The notes under the pieces: model-generated | Told to the model about the DNA's origin: nothing | What the model saw: only the letters and a program-made list of their open reading frames with translations | Databases searched by the model: none | Assembly: GCA_013349725.1 (NCBI GenBank) | Contig: DUZB01000057.1 | Span: forward strand, 1-13,723 | DNA: 13,723 nucleotides | Direction: 5' to 3' | From: Deltaproteobacteria bacterium | GTDB taxonomy: Bacteria > Desulfobacterota > DSM-4660 > Desulfatiglandales > Desulfatiglandaceae | Shown: one piece after another, positions 6,650 through 13,269 of the stretch | How positions within the stretch are numbered: position 1 is the stretch's first letter | Layout: every line of letters starts with the position of its first letter | Program-made: the position numbers and the translations under genes

Positions 6650-6979
6650 TTACATGAGCCCCGGTATTCCGGGAATATTCATCCCTTTGGTCAATTTTCC
6701 CATCCCTTCATTCATCATCTCCTTTGCCCGGTTCATGGCGTCATTGATCGAGGCCATGATAAGGTCCTGGAGCATTTCTATGTCCTCCGGATCTACGACT
6801 TCCGGTTCAATGTGAATGGAGAGCAGTTCCTGCTTTCCGTTGACTACAACGGTTACCATGCCACCTCCCGATGTTGCTTCAACGGTCTGATCTCCCAGTT
6901 CTTCCTGCAATTTGCTCATCTGGGACTGAAATTTCTGGGCCTGTTTGAGCAGTTGCCCCATGTTCGGCATGCCTTTCAT
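6650..6979 (-). CDS. ybaB: YbaB/EbfC nucleoid-associated protein
   Basis: A 109-residue protein of normal family length. YbaB/EbfC proteins are dimeric, bind DNA with little sequence preference and contribute to nucleoid organisation; they sit between dnaX and recR in many genomes. The N-terminal helix (NMGQLLKQAQKFQSQMSKLQEEL) and the following beta sheet (VEATSGGGMVTVVVNGKQELLSI) are diagnostic. A C-terminal helical part with MASINDAMNRAKEMM follows. The start codon overlaps the dnaX stop in an ATGA, with GGAGG about 6 nt upstream inside the end of dnaX, so translation is probably coupled. The tail has a small Gly/Pro/Met-rich extension (GMNIPGIPGLM), also common in the family. Confidence 0.95.
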   Translation of the reverse strand: MKGMPNMGQLLKQAQKFQSQMSKLQEELGDQTVEATSGGGMVTVVVNGKQELLSIHIEPEVVDPEDIEMLQDLIMASINDAMNRAKEMMNEGMGKLTKGMNIPGIPGLM

Positions 6980-8625
6980 TTTTTTCCTCCTGTATTATTT
7001 ATATTTTCTTCAACAATCTTTCCCTGAAAAAGGTCCAGGACATCCTGAACGGGAGGAGAAAGATCGGTCATTTCTGTTTTGTTCGCTTCAGAGGAAATCT
7101 TCGCGGCTTCCTTCTGTTTTGAGATGGGATCACTGTTACGGAAAGAGATCTTTACCTGGATGTTTCCGTCAAAAAATTCGCTGCAGAAATTTACCAACTG
7201 ATTGTATCTGTCCTTATCATCAAAATACGTTGATGAAAAGGAATGTTTCTCGCCGGCAATCTCCAGTTGGTCCTTTTCGAGCAGGTCCAGTTTCCAATCT
7301 TTTAAGATGGCGTGCATGGCGCCATTTTTTTTGGCCAAAAATGCCAGAAAGCCATCCCAGGTCTTTTCTTCCTGGATGTAAGCCGGGGAGGGTTTCGCGG
7401 TTTCCTGTCCGTCCCCATCCCATCTCTTTGCCGGGTCTGAAATCTGTCGGGGAATGCTCGTGTTATCCTGTACCGCGGCAACGGCCAGCCTTTCTTCCAA
7501 TGCCCCCACTTTTTTCAAAAGGTCGGCAAAAGAGAGAAAGTCGTCTACATGGCATAGTTTGATCAGAGTCGTTTCCAGGATCAGCCGGGGAGAAGAGCTG
7601 TATTTCAGGTTTTCTTCCCTGTTGATGAGAAAATTCAGTATGGCATGCAGCTTTTCTTCTCCGGCGGCGCGAGCCTGCCTCTGTATTTCCTCCTTATCCC
7701 TGTCGCTCATGTCTAAAAGTTGGTCCTGGTCGGAAATCATGCTCATGAGGAGATTGCGGAACTGTCCCATGAGTGTTTTGTAGAATTCCTTGATATCGTG
7801 CCCGTGATTGTAGATTTTTTCAACAATATTCAGGCATTTTACCGATGAACCTTCAATCATTGCCGCGGATGTTTCAAATATGATGTTCCTGTCGATAATC
7901 CCCAGGATGTCCGTGATGTCTTTTTCTGTGATCTTCTGCCCTGCAAAGGAAATGACCTGATCCAGGAGGCTTTCGGCGTCTCGCATACTTCCTTCGGCTT
8001 CCCGGGCAATGATGGCGATTCCTGACGGTTCGATATCGAGGCCTTCCTCTCCAGCTATGGTTCGCAGATGGGCTATGATGCGGACCATCGGAATGCGTTT
8101 GAAATCGTATCTCTGACACCTGGAGATAATCGTTACCGGGACCTTGTGGGTTTCCGTCGTGGCGCAGATGAATTTCACGTGATCCGGAGGTTCTTCCAGC
8201 GTTTTCAGGAGGGCATTAAAAGCAGGAAGGGTCAACATGTGTACTTCATCGATGATGTAGATGCGATACCTGCTGCTGGAAGGCATATACTTTATACTGT
8301 CTCGAAGCTCTCTTATTTCATCGATACCCCGGTTGGACGCCCCATCAATTTCCTGCACATCTACCGAAGATCCTCCTGTGATTTCCAGGCAGGACCGGCA
8401 TTTGTTGCAGGGTGTCCCGGGTTCTCCTTCCGTGCAGTTAATGGCTTTTGCAAAGATCCGCGCAACGGATGTTTTGCCGACTCCTCTCGAACCACTGAAC
8501 AGATAGGCATGGGCAATCCGGTTGGTGCGGATGGCATTCATCAACGTCTTGGTGATATGTTCCTGGCCTATGACATCCTCAAAGATTTGGGGGCGCCATT
8601 TTCTTGCTAAGACTTCATAAGACAT
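6976..8625 (-). CDS. dnaX: DNA polymerase III clamp-loader subunit tau (DnaX)
   Basis: A 549-residue AAA+ ATPase that loads the beta clamp and, through its tail, tethers the polymerase. Features are the canonical start MSYEVLARKWRP, Walker A GSRGVGKT (45-52), a zinc site (C64, C73, C76, C79), Walker B IIDEVHML (124-131), sensor 1 ATTETHKVP, the arginine finger in SRCQRYDF and sensor 2 GSMRDAESLLDQ. The collar domain ends near residue 370. A variable linker and a short tau C-terminal region follow; the protein is shorter than E. coli tau (643). Codons 432-434 read AAA AAA AAT within an A8 run (7332-7325), and a TGGCG/CGCCA hairpin follows directly. Slippage there would give a gamma-like product of about 440 or 470 residues. 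No Shine-Dalgarno sequence is apparent before the ATG at 8625. It is probably co-transcribed with the tRNA-Ser gene 98 bp upstream. Confidence 0.96.
   Translation of the reverse strand: MSYEVLARKWRPQIFEDVIGQEHITKTLMNAIRTNRIAHAYLFSGSRGVGKTSVARIFAKAINCTEGEPGTPCNKCRSCLEITGGSSVDVQEIDGASNRGIDEIRELRDSIKYMPSSSRYRIYIIDEVHMLTLPAFNALLKTLEEPPDHVKFICATTETHKVPVTIISRCQRYDFKRIPMVRIIAHLRTIAGEEGLDIEPSGIAIIAREAEGSMRDAESLLDQVISFAGQKITEKDITDILGIIDRNIIFETSAAMIEGSSVKCLNIVEKIYNHGHDIKEFYKTLMGQFRNLLMSMISDQDQLLDMSDRDKEEIQRQARAAGEEKLHAILNFLINREENLKYSSSPRLILETTLIKLCHVDDFLSFADLLKKVGALEERLAVAAVQDNTSIPRQISDPAKRWDGDGQETAKPSPAYIQEEKTWDGFLAFLAKKNGAMHAILKDWKLDLLEKDQLEIAGEKHSFSSTYFDDKDRYNQLVNFCSEFFDGNIQVKISFRNSDPISKQKEAAKISSEANKTEMTDLSPPVQDVLDLFQGKIVEENINNTGGKK
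7304..7332 (-). promoter_or_regulatory. Candidate dnaX slippage site (A8 run plus hairpin)
   Basis: On the coding strand eight consecutive A residues (7332-7325, codons AAA AAA AAT) are followed at once by TGGCG, a 7-nt loop and CGCCA. Loss of one A leads to a stop about 8 codons later. Gain of one A, or a -1 ribosomal shift, opens a frame of about 36 codons that ends at 7220. Both remove the last 80-110 residues of tau. The direct adjacency of hairpin and A run resembles transcriptional slippage sites (such as Thermus dnaX) more than the E. coli ribosomal frameshift, which has a spacer. Confidence 0.5.
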
Positions 8626-8723
8626 ATCATCATCTGGTGATAAAAGGTTTGTTTGAAAGGATCACAGAAAAAGCTTTCAATTCGGGACTCACTTTCGCGA
8701 AGTGATAAGGTTGGCATAAAATA

Positions 8724-8816
8724 TGGCGGAGAGAGAGGGAATCGAACCCTCGGTACCGCTATTAACAGTACACGCGATTTCCAGTCGCGCTCCTTCGGCC
8801 GCTCGGACATCTCTCC
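8724..8816 (-). tRNA. tRNA-Ser(GGA)
   Basis: A complete class II tRNA with encoded CCA (8726-8724). Acceptor strands are GGAGAGA (8816-8810) and TCTCTCC (8734-8728), with discriminator G. The D arm holds GTCCGAGCGG, the anticodon arm GCGACTGGAAATCGC reads anticodon GGA (UCC/UCU), a long variable arm follows, and the T loop is TTCGAAT. The long variable arm, the discriminator G and the GGA anticodon all indicate serine. It lies immediately upstream of dnaX on the same strand. Confidence 0.97.
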
Positions 8817-8861
8817 GTGTAGAATGCTCCGGGTTTCAACCCCGGGGGCCAGTGTGGACCC

Positions 8862-8890
8862 AATATAAAACAGATCTCAGGATTTTGCAA
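8862..8890 (-). promoter_or_regulatory. Candidate promoter of the tRNA-Ser/dnaX transcription unit
   Basis: On the minus strand TTGCAA (8890-8885), a 17-bp spacer (8884-8868) and TATATT (8867-8862) precede the tRNA by about 45 bp. A short imperfect GC-rich inverted repeat (about 8829-8845) sits between the predicted start and the mature tRNA 5' end. It could assist processing. Confidence 0.6.
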
Positions 8891-8906
8891 GCCTGGCGGA
8901 GAAGCT

Positions 8907-9116
8907 TTGATCGGTTTGCCCCCCGAAACCCTGGGACCTGCAGAAACAAGAGCACCTGGAGATTCTGTCCCGCTTTCCCAGGCTTCTGCTCTTATCGCCG
9001 CCAGTGGGGCTGATTATCCCGAACTGCCGGCAAAAGTCAAGGCAAAACATTACGGGGAAAAGCCTGGCTGCGTGACAGGCACTTCAGTTATGGATTTCAT
9101 AAAGGATATTCCCTGA
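8907..9116 (+). pseudogene. Unidentified open frame, possible 3' remnant of a lost gene
   Basis: This frame ends at 9116 with TGA and stays open upstream past 8850 through the tRNA promoter region. It has no ATG and no ribosome site; only a TTG at 8907 could serve. The last 40 or so residues (ADYPELPAKVKAKHYGEK, then GTSVMDFIKDIP) have a balanced composition that looks like a real protein C-terminus. I do not recognise the family. The overlap with the opposite-strand tRNA promoter argues against an intact gene. The best reading is the surviving 3' end of a gene whose front was removed, but a chance frame is possible. Confidence 0.3.
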
Positions 9117-9130
9117 GCCCCGGAGTTTGA

Positions 9131-9490
9131 TCAGATTAGGTCATTTTTGACTAACAACTCTTCAATCCGGGCAAGAAATGTAAGGAGCGGCTTGGGCTCC
9201 AGACCTTGAGTCAGCGGTTCATGACAATCCGCTTTTTCAAACGGATGCAGGCGCCATTCATTTCCTTCTCGATCAACACCATAAATCCGTCGTCTGCCTT
9301 CAATCAAAGCCATGTAGAGATTATTTGACTTTTCGCCGTAGAAAACCTGGACATAAAGATCCTCTCTGATCATCAAACGAAAAGATATGGTGATGTCTGT
9401 TTGCTCCATGTCCTCCAACGAGCTGACGAACCAAACTGTCTCAAAGGCCTCCTGAGCCTCCCGCCACAGCTCCGACAGGCGATTTCTCAT
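9131..9490 (-). CDS. Small protein, putative toxin-like partner of a two-gene cassette
   Basis: A 119-residue soluble protein with no signal peptide or membrane segment. Its pattern is an amphipathic N-terminal helix (RLSELWREAQEAFETVWF), several beta strands (ITISFRLMIREDLYVQVFYG, LYMALIEGRRRIYGVDRE), then a short HPF...HEPL segment and a C-terminal helix (PLLTFLARIEELLVKNDLI). The strand order and the RxYGxDRE...H motif loosely recall TumE/DUF6516-type toxin components, a weak comparison made from memory. Its ATG overlaps the stop of the upstream gene in an ATGA, so the two are translationally coupled. This size, order and overlap are typical of toxin-antitoxin cassettes, with the toxin second. 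No enzymatic residues can be assigned. Coding status is strong; toxin function is inference from layout. Confidence 0.72.
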   Translation of the reverse strand: MRNRLSELWREAQEAFETVWFVSSLEDMEQTDITISFRLMIREDLYVQVFYGEKSNNLYMALIEGRRRIYGVDREGNEWRLHPFEKADCHEPLTQGLEPKPLLTFLARIEELLVKNDLI

Positions 9491-9801
9491 TGATCTGCCC
9501 GCAATTCGTTGAGCTTACGCTCAACGGTCTGCATTCCGCCGATGGCTGTTTCCCATTCCATCCCATCCTGTTCAACTTCCCACGTAAAGTTCATTTGGCG
9601 GGCAATGCGTCTCTTCAGGAATTCATCGAAGGACACACCATATTTGCGTGTCAAGTCCATGTCCACCCTGCGATAGCGCGCTAACTGGCGCATACACTCG
9701 GCTTTAATGAGCTGACGGACTTTCCCGTCCAGATCCTGCTCACCCGGTACCGAATACCTGAGAAGCTCCTGTGTTCGTTCCAGCAATATGGAGGTTGCCA
9801 T
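9487..9801 (-). CDS. Small helical protein, putative antitoxin-like first gene
   Basis: A 104-residue, charged, predominantly helical protein. It has an N-terminal helix (SILLERTQELLRYS), a basic helical middle (KVRQLIKAECMRQLARYRRVDMDLTRKYGVSFDEFLKRRIARQ) that could form a DNA-binding or dimerisation unit, and an acidic, Trp-containing tail (NFTWEVEQDGMEWETAIGG) with a final helix. An acidic C-terminal tail after a basic N-terminal body is a common antitoxin layout, but no named HTH or ribbon-helix-helix motif was recognised. GAGGA lies 6-7 nt before the ATG. A promoter and an inverted repeat sit just upstream. It is the first gene of the cassette, with a 4-nt overlap to the next. Confidence 0.72.
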   Translation of the reverse strand: MATSILLERTQELLRYSVPGEQDLDGKVRQLIKAECMRQLARYRRVDMDLTRKYGVSFDEFLKRRIARQMNFTWEVEQDGMEWETAIGGMQTVERKLNELRADQ

Positions 9802-9815
9802 TTCCAGTCCTCTGT

Positions 9816-9836
9816 TTCAAAATATTTGTTTTTGAA
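9816..9836. promoter_or_regulatory. Inverted repeat at the predicted start of the cassette (possible operator)
   Basis: Perfect 7-bp arms TTCAAAA and TTTTGAA flank a 7-bp AT-rich centre. The repeat covers the predicted transcription start (about 9832) of the small two-gene cassette. That is where an antitoxin-type autoregulator would bind. AT-rich arms raise the chance of coincidence. Confidence 0.45.
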
Positions 9837-9838
9837 CC

Positions 9839-9867
9839 ATGTTATTGCATCGAATTGTCGCGGTCAA
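9839..9867 (-). promoter_or_regulatory. Candidate promoter of the two-gene cassette
   Basis: On the minus strand TTGACC (9867-9862), a 17-bp spacer and TAACAT (9844-9839) give a good -35 and a fair -10. The first start codon is at 9801, about 30 nt beyond the expected transcription start. Confidence 0.55.
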
Positions 9868-10002
9868 GCAACTTTATCTCACAGTCAATTCCCGCTTTCT
9901 GCCTTCTCCTGTTTTCTTCAAATTTACAGCCATCATTCTGGTTTGTCGATCATCCCCTATGTCACGCGGTTCCATATCACACGAAAGGAGGCAAGCCTGA
10001 AT

Positions 10003-10271
10003 TTGCAAACTGAATCTTCTTCCTCGCACAACGATTTCGCTGCGACGGAAATCCGTGCCGCTCAACTTCTGAGACAGGGAAAGATCATGTCGAAAAACAG
10101 CGCCATATTGGATTTGTCGCCTGTCACGGTGATCATGCGCAGGAAGAATATCAGAAAAAATTCCGTATCACTGATACCAGGCAAGACTTAATGGAAGGCC
10201 TCGTGTGTTCACACAGAAAAAAATCAAAGAGGCCTCATAAAATGAGCGAAAAGGGAGGAATAAGAGTGTAG
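10003..10271 (+). pseudogene. Remnant of a PAS/LuxR-type HTH regulator, frameshifted
   Basis: The frame ending at 10191 reads SSSSHNDFAATEIRAAQLLRQGK, then AILDLSPVTVIMRRKNIRKN. This matches the GerE/LuxR helix-turn-helix found at the C-terminus of PAS-containing regulators (family pattern SSxxxxLTxTEIxVAxLLxQGK ... LxLSxxTVxxHRKNIRKKLG). After IRK the match moves to the other frame. With one more A in the A6 run near 10154, the text continues KFRITDTRQDLMEGL, the expected end of such domains, and closes at 10271. The conserved NKEIA of the domain is also scrambled (IMSKNS). The upstream sensor portion is absent, since the frame before about 10003 has no family resemblance. The fragment therefore lost its N-terminus and then decayed. 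AAAGGAGG at about 9984 could still drive a short product from TTG at 10003, but this is unlikely to be functional. Confidence 0.65.
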
Positions 10272-10658
10272 GGCCACTACATCTTGTACCTATGTGGATT
10301 TTTCCAAAATGCTATTTTTGTTGAAACCTTCCTCATTTCCTGTTAGGATATAGCAAATTTTGGCAATGGGAGTGAAAGGAATGGCTTCAAGGCTGGCATA
10401 TCTATTGTTGCGTTAGCTGATCTTCAGTTTTTGGCCTTTGATCTACCTGAAAATCGGCCTAAATTGGATCAATCGACGTGCAAGACTTATGCAAGAAAGT
10501 GCGCCACGAGCGCATTGTATGGTGAAAAAAACCCACTTCAAAACATGATCTAAACATATGGGGAAAGACTGATGAGAATTGCAGAGGCTCATACACCGTG
10601 TATAAGACGCAACGAGGTATGGGCTTTTTTATTTTGAGGGCAGTTGGAGGATATTCTG
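10272..10658. other. Gene-free leader region upstream of the hybrid kinase
   Basis: No gene is seen in these 387 bp. Two inverted repeats are visible. AGTGCGC/GCGCATT is at 10498-10516 with a 5-nt loop and one G-T pair. ATACAC-C-GTGTAT is at 10591-10603, an odd-centred dyad about 55 bp before the kinase start that could be an operator. No clear sigma70 pair was found. A TGGCA-N6-TTG word at 10394-10407 is only a weak sigma54 candidate. Confidence 0.4.
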
Positions 10659-13103
10659 ATGGCCAAAAAGCCAACCTATGAAGAATTGGAACAAAGGGTT
10701 AAAGAATTAGAGAATGAAACGGTTGAACGAAAGCGGGCTGAAGAGACCCTCAAAAAGGCACAGCGTGAGCTCAAAGCCATCCTGGATGCTTCTCCAGCAT
10801 TGATCTGGCAAAAAAACACCGAAGGCAAATATCTGCGGGTGAACCAAAAATACTGTGAAACCGTGGGGCTTTCCAGGGACGAGGTGATCGGAAAAACAGA
10901 CTATGAATTGTACCCTGAAGAGATTGCGGCAAAGTACGAACAGGACGATCGCCTTGTCATTGGCACCGGGAAATCTCAACTTGGTATCACAGAACACCAT
11001 ATAACCCCCTCAGGGGAGGTCGGTTGGAGCCTCACAGATAAAATCGTGTCGCGAGACAATGCCGGGAAAGTGTCGGGAACCATCGGTTTCGCGCTGGATG
11101 TAACCGTTATAAAAGAGGCCGAAGAAAGTCTGCGGGAAAGCGAGTCTTTCTTCTCACAAATGTTTGAACAATCAACCACCAGTACGTGTCTTTACAACCC
11201 GGATGGTACGATTAGTCGCGTTAACAGCGAATTCTGCAAAATGTTTGGCGTCGAAGAAAAGGTCATTATAGATGCCGGCTATAACGTTTTTAAAGATCAA
11301 GCAGCCATTGATGCTGGGCTTATCCCATTGTTGAGAGAAATATTTGCGGAAAAGAAGAGGAAACGCTGGGAAGCAAATTTTGATATTGACGTAGCTTCAG
11401 TTTCAACGGGAACGCCCACATCGAGAACAGGAAAAATATTCCTTGAAGTCTTCGGATATCCGGTCCTGAATCGCAACGGTAATTTGCAGTATGTGGTGCT
11501 TCAACATTACGATATTACCGAGCGAAAGCGGGCGGAAGAGGCGCTGCGGGAGAGTGAAGAACGTTTTCGGGGTTTCTTCAACTACTCCCCTGTGGGCATC
11601 AACGTGTTTGACATGGAAGGAAAAGTTGTCGCCGTAAATAATGTGGCGCGCAAATATTTTGGAGTGAGTGAGACTGACTCGCTCTCCGGCTACCGTTTTT
11701 TTGAAGATCGCTCTATCACGGACGAAGCAAAATGGAAGGTGAAACACGGCCAGGTGGCGACCGAAGAGCGCTTGATAGATTTTGGCGTAATTAAAGAGAG
11801 CGGCATGTACAACACCACAAAGGATGAACATGATCGTGTTTTCATCAGGCTCACCTACGCCGCCTATGGTCAGGATCTCAATAATCCTGTCGGTATCATT
11901 GTTATCATCCAGGATCTTACCGAGCGCAAACAGGCCGAAGAAGAGCATGAAAAACTGCAGGCCCACCTTCAACAGTCCCAGAAAATGGAATCCATTGGCA
12001 CACTGGCAGGCGGTATTGCCCACGATTTTAACAATATCCTGGGAATTATCTTAGGCAATACGGAATTGGCCATGGACGATGTGCCGGAATGGAATCCTGC
12101 CAGAAATAATCTGGGGGAGGTAAGGAAGGCCTGCCTGAGGGCAAAAGATGTGGTCAGGCAAATCTTGAGCTTCAGTCGTAAATCTGAAATGGAGCAGAAA
12201 CCGATCAACATTGCGCCCGTGGTTACTGAATCCCTGAAACTCTTACGGGCATCGATTCCGACAAGTATTGATATCCGCCAGAACATTGCAAATGATATTC
12301 ACGATATTCTTGGAGATCCCACACAGATCCATCAGATCATGATCAATCTTTGCACCAATGCGGCTCATGCCATGGAAAATGAAGGTGGGATACTTGAAGT
12401 AACTTTAGAAAACACAGAGGTCGATGAAGATACTGCATCCCAATATCCTGAGTTAAATCCCGGAACCTATGTTCAGCTGCGTGTGACTGATACAGGAGTT
12501 GGTATCAGCTCTGAAATTATCGGGCGGGTTTTTGATCCCTACTTCACCACGAAGGATGTGGGTAAAGGCACAGGGCTTGGCCTTTCGGTTATCCACGGTA
12601 TTGTAAGTAGCCACCATGGGAGAATCTCGGTTGAGAGCAAACCAGGAAAGGGGACGACATTCAAAATACTATTCCCGTCGGTTAAAGAGAAGACCAAGGA
12701 GGAACCGAAGGAGCCTCAAGAACTTCCCACCGGAAAAGAATCTATTCTGTTCGTTGACGATGAAGAACCCATGGCGAAACTGAATCAACAGCGATTGGAG
12801 AGATTAGGCTACAAAGTCATACCTGAAACCGATCCTTCTAAAGCCTTGGAGTTTTTCCGCAATAATTCTGATCAAATCGACCTTATTATCACCGATATGA
12901 CCATGCCTCGAATGACTGGGGACAGGCTGGCACAGGAGATACTCAAAATAAAGTCCGATATACCGATCATCATCTGCACCGGGTACAGTCAAAGGATGTC
13001 TGAGGATAAAGCGCAGGAACTCGGTATTCGGAAATATATTGAAAAGCCTATTGAAATGAAAAATCTGGCGAGGTCGGTTCGGGAGGTTTTGGATGGGCAA
13101 TGA
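10659..13103 (+). CDS. Soluble hybrid sensor histidine kinase (PAS x3-HisKA-HATPase-REC)
   Basis: An 814-residue cytoplasmic kinase with no membrane segment. A coiled coil (residues 5-40) leads into PAS 1 (about 36-152), PAS 2 (about 160-288) and PAS 3 (about 298-424), each ending in a DxT-type exit strand and joined by ERKRAEE-type signalling helices. The dimerisation domain has phospho-acceptor His455 in AGGIAHDFNN. The ATPase domain has N567 (N box), D611-TGVG and GKGTGLGL (635-642). A Glu/Lys/Pro linker (675-693) leads to a receiver with acidic D700-D701, phospho-acceptor D746, T774 and K796. Every catalytic residue is present, so the protein should be active. Ligands of the PAS domains cannot be deduced. 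ATG at 10659 is chosen because GGAGG (10646-10650) lies 8 nt upstream. No separate regulator gene with a DNA-binding output is visible, so the phosphorelay target is elsewhere. Confidence 0.95.
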   Translation: MAKKPTYEELEQRVKELENETVERKRAEETLKKAQRELKAILDASPALIWQKNTEGKYLRVNQKYCETVGLSRDEVIGKTDYELYPEEIAAKYEQDDRLVIGTGKSQLGITEHHITPSGEVGWSLTDKIVSRDNAGKVSGTIGFALDVTVIKEAEESLRESESFFSQMFEQSTTSTCLYNPDGTISRVNSEFCKMFGVEEKVIIDAGYNVFKDQAAIDAGLIPLLREIFAEKKRKRWEANFDIDVASVSTGTPTSRTGKIFLEVFGYPVLNRNGNLQYVVLQHYDITERKRAEEALRESEERFRGFFNYSPVGINVFDMEGKVVAVNNVARKYFGVSETDSLSGYRFFEDRSITDEAKWKVKHGQVATEERLIDFGVIKESGMYNTTKDEHDRVFIRLTYAAYGQDLNNPVGIIVIIQDLTERKQAEEEHEKLQAHLQQSQKMESIGTLAGGIAHDFNNILGIILGNTELAMDDVPEWNPARNNLGEVRKACLRAKDVVRQILSFSRKSEMEQKPINIAPVVTESLKLLRASIPTSIDIRQNIANDIHDILGDPTQIHQIMINLCTNAAHAMENEGGILEVTLENTEVDEDTASQYPELNPGTYVQLRVTDTGVGISSEIIGRVFDPYFTTKDVGKGTGLGLSVIHGIVSSHHGRISVESKPGKGTTFKILFPSVKEKTKEEPKEPQELPTGKESILFVDDEEPMAKLNQQRLERLGYKVIPETDPSKALEFFRNNSDQIDLIITDMTMPRMTGDRLAQEILKIKSDIPIIICTGYSQRMSEDKAQELGIRKYIEKPIEMKNLARSVREVLDGQ

Positions 13104-13172
13104 GGCTGGGTAATACTGATATTAGAGTAAGATTGTTTTGTCAGCCTTGCACGATTTTAAGCAATGTCGGGG

Positions 13173-13186
13173 TGCATGATCATGCA
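13173..13186. repeat. Perfect 14-bp palindrome
   Basis: TGCATGATCATGCA reads identically on both strands. It lies between the kinase stop and the secreted-protein start, about 84 bp upstream of the latter. It has no T-run, so it is not a simple terminator. A dimeric-regulator binding site is possible. Confidence 0.5.
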
Positions 13187-13269
13187 AGCTTGAAACCTGC
13201 TGCTCGGAAGCATGGCTGAATTTCTAAAACAACAAGAAGTGCTAACGTGCTTATTAAAATAGGATAAAC

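Noticed and set aside
8817..9000. Small SRP (4.5S) RNA near dnaX
   Set aside because: This neighbourhood often holds ffs, but the conserved GGAAG/AGCAG tetraloop-helix core is absent on both strands.
10394..10409. Sigma54 promoter for the hybrid kinase
   Set aside because: The -24 part (TGGCA) is good, but the -12 GC is GT, and the site lies 250 bp upstream of the gene.
10545..10630. Cyclic-di-GMP (GEMM) riboswitch in the kinase leader
   Set aside because: A GACGCAA word is present, but the expected paired arms and tetraloop receptor could not be built.
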